A stretch of DNA of 64,000 bases from Cinnamomum chago (Eukaryota > Streptophyta > Magnoliopsida > Laurales > Lauraceae): positions 25,179,001 through 25,243,000 of the forward strand of contig CP142461.1 of NCBI GenBank assembly GCA_038049695.1, given 5' to 3'. The position numbers and the translations under genes are program-made. Below, piece after piece: positions 33,603 to 43,850 of the stretch. The number at the start of each line of letters is the position of its first letter. Within the stretch, counting starts at the first letter, position 1. Under the pieces are notes generated by a model that did not search any database, was not told where the DNA came from, and saw nothing but the letters and a program-made list of their open reading frames with translations.

Positions 33603-35922
33603 CTAGGCTCTTGGTGCTTGTTTCAATCCATAAAGAGCCTTTTTCAACTTAAAAACATATTCTGGGTGATGAGGATCCTCGAAGCCTTGAGGTTGAGTAA
33701 CATACACATCTTCCTCAATTTCACCATTTAAAAAGGCACTCTTCACATCCATTTGAAACAGTTTAATCTTCATGCTGCTGGCATAAGCTAATAGTATTCG
33801 TATAGACTCCAATCGAGCTACTGGGGCAAAGGTTTCCTCAAAATCAATTCCTTCAACTTGAGCATACCCTTTGGCTACAAGTCTAGCTTTGTTCCTTATA
33901 ACATTTCCTGATTCATCCAGCTTGTTTTTGAAAATCCATTTGGTGCCAATTTGGCTTTTGCCTTCAGGAAGAGGTACAAGATCCCACACATCATTCTTTC
34001 TAAACTGATTTAATTCATCTTGCATGGCATCAATCCATTCAGACTTGGTTTCTGCTTCAAAGAAGTTCTTGGGCTCAATTTGTGAAACAAAGGAATAGTG
34101 AGCACACAGATTATGAACCTGTCTTCTTGTCATGACTCCTTTTGAGATATCTCCAATGACATTATCCAAGTTGTGATTTCTTAATAACTTTGTGGGCATG
34201 GTAGGGATTGAGGGAATCTCTTCTTCAATTTCAAATGAAATAGGCTGCTCAACTGAGGTCTCTTCTTCATCATGAGGAGCTTTCTTAATTTGATTAGTCT
34301 CATCAAAGACAACATGAGCTGATTCCATGACAGCCATTGATCTGAGGTTGAACAATCTATAAGCCTTGCTTTTATCAGAATATCCTAAGAAGATCCCTTC
34401 ATCAGATTTGGAATCGAACTTTTCAAGCTGCTCTCTATCTCTTAAAATATAGCACTTGCTACCAAACACTTTAAGATAACCCAGATTTGGTTTTCTTCCA
34501 AAATACAGCTCATAAGGGGTTTTGTTAGTGTTCTTTGTCAAATAAACACGGTTAATAAGGTAGCATGCCGTATTGATAGCTTCTGCCCATAAGTTGCGCG
34601 GGAGATTTTTCTCATTAAGAAGGGTTCTGGCCATTTCTTGAATAACTCTGTTTCTTCTTTCAGCTACTCCATTTTGCTGGGGAGTTTTTGGAGCAGAGAA
34701 TTGATGACTGATCCCATGGCTTTCACAGAAGTCTGCAAATCTTTCATTTTCAAATTCGCCTCCATGATCACTTCTTATCTTCTTAATTTTGCAGTCCTTC
34801 TCAACTTGAATTTTCTTGCAAATCCTTATGATATTATGTACTGCATCTGATTTTGCATGAAGAAAGGCTACCCATCCAAATCTTGAATAATCATCAACCA
34901 TCACTAGGATATACTTTCTCCCACCAATACTCTGAACAGGTGCAGGTCCAATGAGGTCCATATGAATGAGTTCAAGGGGACGAGAAGAGGATATATATTT
35001 TATACCTTTAAAACTTTTCTTGATCTGTTTACCCATTTGACAAGCCTTGCACAATTCAGATTTGTAATCATCTAATTTGGGTATTCCTCTGACAATTTCT
35101 TTCTTTGATAAGATCCTCATCAGTTTGTAATTAATATGTCCCATTCTTTGATGCCACAAATGATTTTCTTGAGCTTTAGACATTAAACACATGGATTCAT
35201 TCTCACAACATTCTTCTATGGTGTAGATGTTATCTTTAGTACGTAATCCAGTGAGTAGTACTTTGTGAGATTTCTCATCCAGAACTTTGCAAGATTTGCT
35301 ATCAAAAACAACTTTGTTTCCTTGGTCACACAACTGACTTATGCTCAAGAGATTATGCTTTAAACCATCCACAAGGAAAACATCTTTTAATGTAGGCATT
35401 TGATCTCCTCCAACACAGCCTTTTCCTATAATATGAGCTTTCCGATTATCTCCAAAAGACACATTACCTCCATCATAGTCCTCAAGAGTGATAAATCTAG
35501 AACGGTCTCCAGTCATATGCTTGGTGCAACCACTGTCCAAAAACCATCTAGAGTTTTCTTTAACTTTAAGAGCGGTTTGAGCAAAAAAATTCTTGACACT
35601 TTTCTCTTTTTCAATCCATGTAGCCTTAATGAAGGAAGAGGTAGAAGTCTTGGGAACAAACTTGAAATGAGCTCTAAAACTATGATTTTGAGACATCCTA
35701 AACTTAAAAGGACAGTTTGGAACTAGATGACCTATTTGATTGCAAAAATGACAAGTCCATCTAGAGGAAAAGAAGATTTTACCTATAGGTTTGAGGTGAG
35801 TCCTAGTATTATGTTGAAAGCTATTCTTCTTGCTACTAGAGGAGCATTCAAAACCTATACCATTCTTGTTACCAAAGACTTTATTCAAGCCTAACATTTG
35901 ATAGAATTTGTCATTGCCTAAG
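33603..35922 (-). pseudogene. pol: Z gag end, protease, integrase and first half of reverse transcriptase
   Basis: The open frame starts in LTR sequence (about 48 residues of spurious N-terminus up to 36065) because of the 5' deletion; genuine Gag starts near [11 protein letters not shown]. Counting from 36065: zinc knuckle [14 protein letters not shown] (105-118); protease [11 protein letters not shown] (174-184); integrase zinc region HLWHQRMGH...CKACQMGK (303-346); integrase D370, D433 and E469 in the D-x-D-35-E arrangement; reverse transcriptase from EWIDAM (676) through [11 protein letters not shown] (726) to [13 protein letters not shown] (769-781). It ends at QAPRA-TAG, where the family has tryptophan (33603-33605). 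Motifs are of the Maximus/SIRE type of copia. Without the 5' end the element cannot transpose by itself. Confidence 0.87.
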
Positions 35923-37222
35923 GTAAGCATAAACCTTTTCAAGGCTAAGCATAAACCTTTACAACATATGCTTTTCAAGGCTAAGCATGAACCTTTACAA
36001 CAAGGAACTTTTCTCTTAAGAAATATGCCTAATAATGCATGGATAAAGAGAACAAGGAAATGCAATGAAGTGCCTCTTAATAGGCTAATTTGAAAGTGAA
36101 AAACTCAAGTTCTAGAACAATGCGTGTGAATGACAAAGTTTATGTGAAATGCATTTACTAGAAAGTTACTCTTTCTCTTTTTGAAAAGACACAATCTTAA
36201 ATGTTTCAAAGATGATAAACATATGATTGAGAAAGAGTGAGTTGTCTAACACATGAGTTGGACAATGTGAAATATCTTGTTTTGAAAGAAGACAATTTAA
36301 AGTCTAGAAGGTTGATGTTGAAACAAGAAAACAAACTTCATGTGAAACAATGACAACATGTTGTATTCATGGCATATGAGATTACTAAAGTATTAGACAT
36401 GTTATGAAAGACAACATTTTAATATGAAAGCAACTTGTTAATCATGCATTGAGAAGAATCAAAGATTTGAACCAAAACATGATTGTAAAAAGACTGTGGA
36501 TTAAAGGAAGCACACCCATTTGAAGATCAAAGGTTCATTTAGTGGAATGGCTTCATAATCCCTCTGAAAATGCTCTTGAGAAGTTGCTTAGCCTTGGCCT
36601 CAAAGGTCTCTCAAATCTCAGCAACTTTCTCCAACCAAAAAGCCACTTTTTATAAAGATAAAGTTGCCAACGGCTAGTTCTCGGTCGACCTAGAAACAGG
36701 CCTCGGTCGACCGAGAAAGCACAACGGTCATATTTCTGACCGTTGGCATGTTACAGTTCAGGTTCTGGAAAAATGACTTCCAGTTGTCTCGGTCGACCGA
36801 GACCTGTATCTCGGTCGACCGGCGACACTGCCGGGAACAGCCCAGATTTTTGACAAATTAGAGAAACTTGTAACTTTTGAGGGCACCTTCCAAGGGACTT
36901 TTAAACACATCTACCAAGCATTAAATCATGACTGAAAGAAGATGAAAACTGAGATTTTAAAGCCATGAAAACTCCAAAACACAATAATGAATTTAAAGTT
37001 AGAAACTTTGGAAAGCTTGGAAGGATTTTTGAAATCAAAGACTCCAAGAACTGAAGAGTCAACCTGAATATGAAAACCATGCATTACAATTGATAAAAAC
37101 AAAGATTTAAGAAGTTGAAATATGCATGATGATCCTATGAATAAAACCATGTATGAATGAGAGGACAAGCTTATGAAAGTGAATGCATCCTATCAAATTG
37201 CAACAAAACAAAAACTCTAACA
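35923..37222 (-). repeat. 5' LTR remnant of Z (right side)
   Basis: 1300 bp matching 30858-32153. The U5 end, with G-run and GGTTCGGCC block, is deleted. The join to gag is at TGCCTAAGG/TAAGCATAAACC near 35922. The promoter module is retained at 36666-36826. Confidence 0.85.
36666..36826 (-). promoter_or_regulatory. U3 promoter module of Z (right LTR)
   Basis: Same order as 31578-31757: CAACGG, GGTCGACC repeats and an AACGGTC...GACCGTT inverted pair. A TATA-like TTTATAAAGATA word lies at about 36649. Confidence 0.63.
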
Positions 37223-37227
37223 CTCGT

Positions 37228-38564
37228 AATTCCCATGTTGGCTCTTCCGGTCCATGGTTCTCCCATAATACCTTTACCCACTGAATAGTCTGAGTCCTCA
37301 ACTCTTGTCCTTTTGTGTCGATGATCTCAACGGGCTTCTCTACATAGGTAGCATCCTCTCTGATCTCTAATGGTTCATGTCGGAGTACATGCGAAGCATC
37401 GGGAACATACTTCTTCAACATAGACACGTGGAAGACGTTGTGTACGCCGGATAGCTCAGGCGGTAAGGCTAATCTATAAGCCACGTCACCAATCTTGCTC
37501 ACAATGTCATATGGTCCAATGTATCTCCGTGATAGCTTGCCCTTCTGTCCAAATCTCAATGTTCCCCTTGTAGGTGACACTTTCAGAAAAACCTTATTTC
37601 CTTCCTTGAACTGTAGATCTCTGCGGTGGGAGTCTGCATAGCTCTTCTGCCTACTTCGGGACACTTTCAGATGCTCTTGAATCAACTTGATCTTGTCGCT
37701 GGTCTCACTGACAATAGTCGGTCCATGGAAACTGCGGGTGCCGACTTCTTCCCAACAAACAGGTGTCCTACACCTTCTGCCATACAAGGCCTCAAAAGGA
37801 GCCATTCCAATACTCGAGTGGTAACTGTTATTGTAAGCGAATTCACACAACGGTAGAGTCTCATCCCATTGAGTCTTGAAATCTAACACACAAGCATGTA
37901 GCATATCCTCAAGAGTCTGAATCGCCCTCTCTGACTGGCCATCTGTCTGAGGGTGATACGCTGTGCTAAACTGTAGTCTCGTACCCATAGACTCGTGCAA
38001 TGTCTTCCAGAACCTCGAGACGAATCTGCTGTCTCTGTCAAAAGTGATTGAAACTGGCTGCCCATGTCGACTGACGATCTCGCTGACAAACAAATCTGCC
38101 AAAGGTAGCATGTGCATCTTCTTCCCTGTCTTCATAGCAAGGAAATGCGCTGACTTGGTGAGACGGTCCACAATGACCCAAATCGCATCGTTGGCTCTGC
38201 TAGTCCTCGGTAATCTCGAAATAAAGTCCATGGTAATGTGCTCCCACTTCCATTTCGGGATCTCTAATGGCTGTAACAATCCTGGAGGCCTCTGATGCTC
38301 TGCTTTAATCAACTGACAGGTCATACAACGGGAGACAAACGCTGCAATCTCTCTCTTCATGTTGTTCCACCAAAATCTGCCCTTCAAATTCTGATACATC
38401 TTTGTGCTCCCTGGATGCATAGAGTACTTCATGTTATGACCCTCAGCCATGATGTCATTCCTCAAATCTTCAATGTTAGGCACACACTGACGGTCACGGT
38501 AGTACAAAACTCCATCAACAAAATGGAAGTCAGGACGTTCTGTTATATGCTCTGAAATTTTGGC
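37228..38564 (-). pseudogene. pol: Gypsy Y pol: integrase and chromodomain-like tail
   Basis: The open stretch follows a TAG at 38565-38567. Integrase zinc region: HPGSTKMYQNLKGRFWW...CMTCQLIK. Catalytic core: HITMDFISRLP (first D), ITFDRDSRFVSRFW (second D), AYHPQTDGQSERAIQ (E). Then FKEGNKVFLKVSPTRG, the GPYDIVSKIGDVAYRLALP domain, VFHVSMLKKYV and a chromodomain-like ending VKVLWENHGPEEPTWELR. At 37228 the frame is cut by copia Z. This arrangement is typical of plant chromoviruses such as Tekay/Del; the exact clade is inference. Chromodomains of this type can steer integration to heterochromatin, which fits the setting. Confidence 0.87.
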
Positions 38565-39026
38565 CTACTCTGGATCTTGCAACTGACTATCCTTGATCTT
38601 CTGAATGAAAGAAGGTTCTGACACTATCATATTAGCTAATAGTACACCCTTCCTCAGTGGCTGTAGGTCTAAACTCAACTCTTCAAATTGCTCAAAAATA
38701 CAAGTGCCACTAAGATTTGCCAAGCCTACTGATTTCCTACTCAAGGCATCTACAACTACATTGGCCTTCCCCGGGTGGTACTTGATTGGAAAATCATAGT
38801 CCTTGATATATTCCATCCATCTTCTCTGCCTCATGTTCAATTCTTTCTGCGAAAACAAGTACTGTAAGCTGCGGTGATCGGAGTAGACTTCTAACTTCTC
38901 TCCATAGAGGTAATATCTCCACATTTTCAACGCGAAAACAACCGCTGCTAACTCAAGATCATGGGTGGCATAGTTCTTCTCGTGATCTTTCAACTGTCGG
39001 GATCCATATGCAATCACTTTTCCTTC
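38565..39026 (-). pseudogene. pol: Gypsy Y pol: RNase H and linker
   Basis: 150 open codons between two TAG stops. RNase H motifs: [66 protein letters not shown] and ADALSRK (here VDALSRK). The upstream TAG (39027-39029) stands where relatives have glutamine; the downstream one (38565-38567) where a tryptophan is expected. The frame is otherwise unbroken, so only point mutations separate these segments. Confidence 0.85.
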
Positions 39027-40616
39027 CTACATCAACACGCAACCAAGTCCCACATTCGAAGCATCGGTAAAAATGGTAAAACCGCCGCTTCCGGATGGTA
39101 AAGTAAGGACTGGTGCTGTAGTCAATCTCTTCTTTAGCTCTTGGAAACTCTCTTCACACTGCTCTGTCCACACATATGGTGCATTTTTCCTTGTCGACTT
39201 AGTCAATGGTGACGCAATCGACGAAAAACCTTGCACAAACCTCCGATAGTAACCTGCCAATCCAAGAAAACTTCTGATCTCTGTTGCATTCTTCGGTCTT
39301 TCCCAACTCATAATTGCTTCAATCTTGGACGGATCCACTGATAATCCTTCTTTGGAGATGATATGTCCCAAAAATGCTACTTGATCCAACCAAAATTCAC
39401 ACTTGTTGAGCTTCGCATACAGCTGATTCTCTCTCAAGAGTTGCAGTGCAATCCTCAAATGCTCTTCATGCTCTTCTCTAGTCTTGGAGTACACCAAAAT
39501 GTCATCTATGAACACTACAACAAACTGATCCAGATACTCTACAAATATCTTATTCATCAAAGCCATCAACACTGCCGGTGCATTAGTCAATCCAAATGGC
39601 ATCACTAGAAACTCATAGTGGCCATACCTTGTCCGGAAAGCTGTTTTCAACACGTCTGATTCTCTAACTCTCAGCTGATGGTAACCGGATCTCAAATCAA
39701 TCTTCGAAAAGTATGATGCACCTTGTAACTGATCAAACAATTCATCTATTCTTGGTAATGGGTATTTGTTCTTGATGGTCATCTGATTCAATCTTCTGTA
39801 GTCTATACACAATCTCATCGAACCATCCTTCTTCTTGACAAACAAAACTGGAGCTCCCCATGGTGAAACACTCGGTCTCACAAAACCTTTGTCTAACAAC
39901 TCTTCCAACTGAGTCTTCAACTCTCCCAACTCTGCTGGGGCCATTCTATATGGTGCAATAGATATCGGAGTAGTCCCCGGTAATAACTCAATAGTGAAGT
40001 CAATCTCTCTAATAGGTGGTAAACCTGGAATCTCCTCCGGAAAAACATCTGGGAATTCCCAAACAATTGGGATCCCCTCCACCCCTTGGGACCGTTTATC
40101 CTCCGTGATAAATGCCAAATAAGCTTCACAACCACTTCTCAAAAGTCTATCAGCCTTCAATGCTGAGACAAACCCTGCATGAGGACTCCTCCTCTCTCCC
40201 TGAAACAACACCCCTGCTGGTGTCTCATCTAACTTGAAAGTCAGGGTCTTATGGAAACAATCCATTGTGGCATGGTACCCTGCCAGCCAATCCATCCCTA
40301 GGATGACATCAAAATCGAACATCTCTAAAAGAATGAGATCTGCGGTTAAAACCACTTCTCCTATCTGGACTGTGCAACTAGGATAAAATGTACTACAAAT
40401 AATTTGTTTGCCTACTAGGGTTGCCACAGTCAAAATAAACTCAAGTTCTCTAGCATGCATATCAATCAACTTAGCAAATTCATGGGATAAGAATGAATGG
40501 GTAGAACCAGGGTCAAATAAAATCTTAGCTTTTATCCCACAAACAAGGAGTGTACCTTCCACTACATTTCCCGCTGCCTCTGCATCCACTCTGTTGACTC
40601 CGTAGATTTGCCCTCG
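39027..40616 (-). pseudogene. pol: Gypsy Y pol: protease and reverse transcriptase
   Basis: The frame is continuous with gag except for a TAG at 40617-40619. Protease has [12 protein letters not shown] (usually D-S-G; here D-P-G). Reverse transcriptase shows [55 protein letters not shown] (first catalytic D), [10 protein letters not shown] and [11 protein letters not shown] (catalytic DD), followed by [11 protein letters not shown] and the thumb and connection region up to [17 protein letters not shown] before the next TAG. All core motifs look intact. About 530 codons. Confidence 0.88.
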
Positions 40617-41885
40617 CTATTGTGGCCTATTCTGTGCCTGTTGTGGCCTGCCTGGTGGTGCATTCCTATGTTGCTGAGGTGCACGCTGATTTGGGTTCTG
40701 TCCCTGCTGACGAGCTTGTTGTTGTGGTTGTTGCTGTAGTGGCCTTGCTTGATTCTGAACAACTATTGCATTCTGTGGTGCTGGTGGACGTTGTGCCCCT
40801 TGCTGTTGCTGTTGATTCTGTCTATTCTGTCTTGGACAATCTCTCATCTGATGGGCCATGGAGCCACATCTAAAACATGCTCCGGTGAGTGTACGACATT
40901 GTGCACTCTCATGAATCTTCCCACAATGGGTACAAACCAACGGGCCCTGTACATTTGGTTCTGTCCTCTGTCTCTTGTTCTGGTGGTTCCTTTGCTGGTG
41001 GTTCTGCTGCTGAGCTTGTCCCTTGCCTTGCATTCTGAGGATCTTATTGTGGAAGTTCTCAAACTTATAGGCTCTCTTGACTGCCTCATCAAAAGTGACA
41101 AGTAGTACTACCCCGGTGGCATCTCTCTCAATGAAGGGATTAAGCCCCTCAAAGAATTTGGCAATTTTCTTCTCCACCGTATCTACCAACTTTGGGGCGT
41201 ATCTAGATAATCTCTCGAACTTTGTGAGGTATTCGAGGACTGTCATGCTCCCTTGGACAAGCTGTTGAAACTCTATGGCCTTTTGCTTCTTGATATGAGC
41301 AGGTACATATTTTTCATGAAACTGCCTCTTGAAGTTTGCCCACACTTCTGCATCAGCCATGGTTCTATATTCTTCCCTAACCGTTTTCCACCATCTGTCC
41401 GCTAAACCAACAAAGAGGGATGATGCTAGCTTCACTCTATCTGCCCCTGTACACTGGAAAATCTCAAAAATGTTCTCCGTGTGTTCCAACCAGTCATCTG
41501 CAGCCAATGGGTCTTCTAATCCCAGGAATTCCTTCGGAGCTCTCTTCCGAAATCTCTTAAACAAGGCATTAGGATCATGTTGCCTTTGGTTTATGACTAT
41601 AGCTGGTTGAGGTTGGACCGGGTCTGGTCTCCTCTGTAAGACCTCAAGCAACTGTCTTTGCATTTCAGCCATTTCCTTAGCATGGTCTTCTTCCCTCTTG
41701 AGCATTTGTTCTTGCAATCTGGCCTGGTTTTCATTGGCTTGACGTTGCTGGTCCAGCATGGCTTGCATCGTCTCTTGGAACTGATTAGGTGGGTTGTTCT
41801 CCACAATATCCTCTTCTACCGGTCCAGTGTGATCACTGTTACTGCCAGAAGGAATGCCATTCACTATTCTCTTACGGGGAGGCAT
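40617..41885 (-). CDS. gag: Gypsy Y Gag (about 420 residues)
   Basis: The start is chosen at MPPRKR (ATG 41883-41885), the usual beginning of plant gypsy Gag, not the upstream in-frame ATG at 41930. Order: acidic/glutamine-rich N-terminus with coiled-coil potential (QETMQAMLDQQRQANENQ), the Retrotrans_gag domain (FLGLEDPLAADDWLEHTENIF, LFVGLADRWWKTVREE, FHEKYVPAHIKKQKAIEFQQ), then two zinc knuckles, CTHCGKIHESAQC and CFRCGSMAHQMRDC, and a long Q/N/P-rich tail. It ends at CAA-TAG-CGA, with pol following in the same frame. Role: particle assembly and RNA packaging. The frame is complete and undamaged. The element usually makes a single Gag-Pol ORF, so the stop may be a mutation or a readthrough site. 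Confidence 0.87.
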   Translation of the reverse strand: MPPRKRIVNGIPSGSNSDHTGPVEEDIVENNPPNQFQETMQAMLDQQRQANENQARLQEQMLKREEDHAKEMAEMQRQLLEVLQRRPDPVQPQPAIVINQRQHDPNALFKRFRKRAPKEFLGLEDPLAADDWLEHTENIFEIFQCTGADRVKLASSLFVGLADRWWKTVREEYRTMADAEVWANFKRQFHEKYVPAHIKKQKAIEFQQLVQGSMTVLEYLTKFERLSRYAPKLVDTVEKKIAKFFEGLNPFIERDATGVVLLVTFDEAVKRAYKFENFHNKILRMQGKGQAQQQNHQQRNHQNKRQRTEPNVQGPLVCTHCGKIHESAQCRTLTGACFRCGSMAHQMRDCPRQNRQNQQQQQGAQRPPAPQNAIVVQNQARPLQQQPQQQARQQGQNPNQRAPQQHRNAPPGRPQQAQNRPQ

Positions 41886-42041
41886 GATGCTGCAAAATAA
41901 ATTGTTAGCACATGATAATATAAGGGTCACACATTGCTCACACGATACTAGCTAACGAAAGATCTAACGAATCCTCGCCACGTCCTTAGGATTTCTAGTT
42001 TCTTTTAATTGCTTGAAACACGTTTCGCTCTGATACCAGTC
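41886..42041 (-). promoter_or_regulatory. Gypsy Y leader with primer binding site (initiator tRNA-Met)
   Basis: Minus strand TGGTATCAGAGC at 42027-42038, three bases inside the LTR that ends at 42042. About 140 bases of untranslated leader separate it from the Gag start. Confidence 0.88.
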
Positions 42042-42624
42042 TGTCGCGACCCCGGACCGGGAATCCCAATCCGGGATCGGGACGCTAATGAATGAGATTG
42101 AAAGGGATATACTTCGACAATAAATCACTTATTTAATTTCCCACAGGTGTCCGCGGTGAGGATCTCACAACCATCAATGAATATTTCTTTTAAGTGCGGA
42201 AGCGTGTAGTAAATCAAATAGTCAAGCCATCCTTGGTCATAAAGGCAATAATACAGGTTTAAAGAAACTGTATCAGAATGAGAGTGAAAAGACCGATTTT
42301 GCCCTCAGGGTTGGAAAAACTGATTTTTGGAGCTTCGAATGGGTACGGAGTGAACACAAAAGTTGTAGAGGTTAACAAAATAAGTCAAATGAGGCTAAAA
42401 CAAGAATTATCGGGAATTTCGAATAACCTCCCAATCACGCACAAAGTCACTAAAAGAACCCCCAAAGGGTCCCACTAATCACAAAGGCACTCAAAATTCC
42501 CCAAAACTAGAGAAAAACCATTCTAGCTCACAAACTCAACCCAACAAATACTAATCCCACTAAAAGAAACTAATCCACAAATAAAACAACACTAATCCAG
42601 GAAATTAGGGGTCGGATTCTCACA
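42042..42624 (-). repeat. Chimeric 5' LTR of the gypsy element (Y start, X end)
   Basis: 583 bp instead of about 3.1 kb. 42042-42286 matches the start of LTR Y (TGTCGCGACCCCGG...GTATCAGAATGAG). 42287-42624 does not follow Y closely, though it is loosely similar to its last 330 bases (CCAAAGGGTCC, near-matching GAAAGTTGTAG), and it ends with the X target duplication TGCAT. I read it as a recombinant between Y and X LTRs with about 2.5 kb lost. Confidence 0.65.
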
Positions 42625-42742
42625 TGCATGAAGTAATAAATCACCATTCATCTCATGAAAGGAAAGCATGATTATATTGATAAATAAAGAAATTAATCAA
42701 TCTATTCATCATATACTGGTATTGAGACCATAAAATCTAACA
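42625..42742 (-). mobile_element. LTR B, last piece (its TG... end)
   Basis: Reverse complement of 15438-15555. It begins with TGCAT, the gypsy target duplication, and ends AAAATCTAACA next to ATAAC, the duplication of LTR B. Confidence 0.8.
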
Positions 42743-43399
42743 ATAACCTTTACAAATGAAGATTTTCTCTAAGAAGGTGTCTCTTTAAGAACACTCTAAG
42801 AGATACAATTTAAGCACAAATGAATTGCCTCTAAATAGGCTGATATGAAAATGAAATTCAAACTACAAACATACACTAGAATAAGCTAAAGTGTGTGCAC
42901 AAGTGTATGAATGTTTTACTTCAATCAATTTCAACAATGAAGCTCTTAAATGAATGCATGATGCATTTTAAAATCAAAGCTTAGAAAATGATGATTGAAG
43001 GTAAATGCTAATCACATGAAAGATTCACACAACTTCAAGAAATGAACTAAAACAAGTTGTATGAATATTAAAGTCTAAGAACACATGTAATTTAGACAAG
43101 AGTGATTGCAAACCATTCTAATATTCCAAAGATGATAATGAGTTTGCAAAACAACTCTTTAAAAGCTAGAAATCATGCATAAATGAAAATACAAAGATTT
43201 AAACATGCATTGATTCTAATTTGAAGGGAAATCAAAATAACTATTAAGGTATACCTTTTTAAAACTCAAGCATTTGATTTCCAATGACCTTCTAGCTCTC
43301 TTGGCTTATTCCCCTTCCTTAGGCTTCAATGGAGTCTCAAAGATTCATAAATCAAGCCGTCAAAAAGGTTGGAATAGAATGGACTTTATAGGGAAAAAC

Positions 43400-43520
43400 A
43401 GTCCAATGGCTAGTTGGTCGGGTCGACCTGAGCCTGGCTTGGTCGACCTGGCCCAACGGTCAAAAAGCCCCAAAGGCTAGTTTCCCGGTCGACCTGGGCT
43501 TGGCTCGGTCGACCGGGTAC
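43400..43520 (-). promoter_or_regulatory. U3 promoter module of solo LTR A
   Basis: GGTCGACC words lie near 43420, 43440, 43486 and 43506. CCCAACGGTCA (43452-43462) is an exact YCYAACGGYYA match on the + strand. The TATA word CTATAAAGTCC (minus strand) is at 43381-43391, next to a changed box CCAATGG. Confidence 0.65.
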
Positions 43521-43850
43521 ACTGGCCTGGGTTGAGTTCCGCAGATTTTTCAAAATGCTGAAGGCCAGTGTGCCTTATGCATACAAAAATGATTCTAAAA
43601 ATGATGAATGTATGCAAGGCACAAACCTAAATTCTCAAATAGATTTTTCAAAATTAATGCACAAAGAATTAGATTTTCAAAAGTATTTGGATTCTAAAAC
43701 ATGCTTGAATCAAATTCATTTCAAAAACATGTGCGAATGCAAGTAGAATCCAAGATTCCAAAGTCAAACACTAAGAGCTCATGTGTGTGATCATTTGACA
43801 GTGAAGGTGAAGGTGCATCCATCAAAATTGTAACAAACAAGGACCTAACA

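Larger units (their letters stand above)
30581..37222 (-). mobile_element. SIRE-like copia element 'Z', 5'-truncated
   Basis: Left (3') LTR 30581-32153; right (5') LTR remnant 35923-37222. Ends are TGAAAGTCC and CTCTAACA. Target duplication CTCAT/CTCGT. On the minus strand it encodes the end of Gag, protease, integrase, reverse transcriptase and RNase H in copia order. A deletion joining the middle of gag to the middle of the right LTR removed the primer site and most of gag. LTR organisation and promoter module match A, C, D and E, so it is the window's best candidate for the autonomous relative of D and E. Confidence 0.85.
25194..42624 (-). mobile_element. Compound Ty3/gypsy insertion (families X and Y) in LTR B
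   Basis: It begins TGTCACGCCCCCAAACC at 25194 and ends GGTCGGATTCTCACA at 42624, with target duplication TGCAT at 25189-25193 and 42625-42629. The left LTR start belongs to family X. The coding region, the 3085-bp LTR at 27403-30487 and the start of the right LTR belong to a related family Y. The simplest reading is that Y inserted in X and later recombination between their LTRs removed the remainder of X. Gene order on the minus strand is PBS, gag, protease, reverse transcriptase, RNase H, integrase, then a chromodomain-like tail, with copia Z inserted near the end of pol. Confidence 0.75.
6932..42742 (-). mobile_element. Solo LTR 'B' of a second copia family, split by nested insertions
   Basis: The left end is TGTTGGAAAATTGGTGGGCC at 6932 and the right end ...AAAATCTAACA at 42742, flanked by ATAAC at 6927-6931 and 42743-42747. 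Its own sequence is recovered from 6932-7966, 10174 to about 10240, 24643-25193 and 42625-42742. In sum this is close to the length of the + strand LTR of the same family at 15438-24642 (without its insert), and it is the reverse complement of that LTR. No internal region belongs to it, so it is read as a solo LTR inserted in LTR A. Confidence 0.82.
6390..43850 (-). mobile_element. Solo LTR 'A' of a SIRE-like copia family, split by nested insertions
   Basis: The LTR starts TGAAAGTCCTGGGATCC at 6390 and ends AAGGACCTAACA at 43850. It is flanked by the 5-bp duplication AATTT (6385-6389 and 43851-43855). Its own sequence is 6390-6931 plus 42748-43850, about 1.65 kb, similar to the LTRs of elements D, E and Z. 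No second LTR or internal region belongs to it, so it is a solo LTR. The coding sense of this family runs on the minus strand here: the conserved G-run (CCTAGAGGGGGGG) marks the U5 end at left, and the promoter module lies at 43400-43520. The A part at 6800-6931 holds the family's repeated GCTAAGCAATAACC units. Joining the satellite at 6389 and 43856 restores one full monomer period. Confidence 0.88.

Noticed and set aside
40622..41105. Plus-strand open frames opposite gypsy gag
   Set aside because: Shadows of the glutamine-rich Gag coding strand; no domain or start context.
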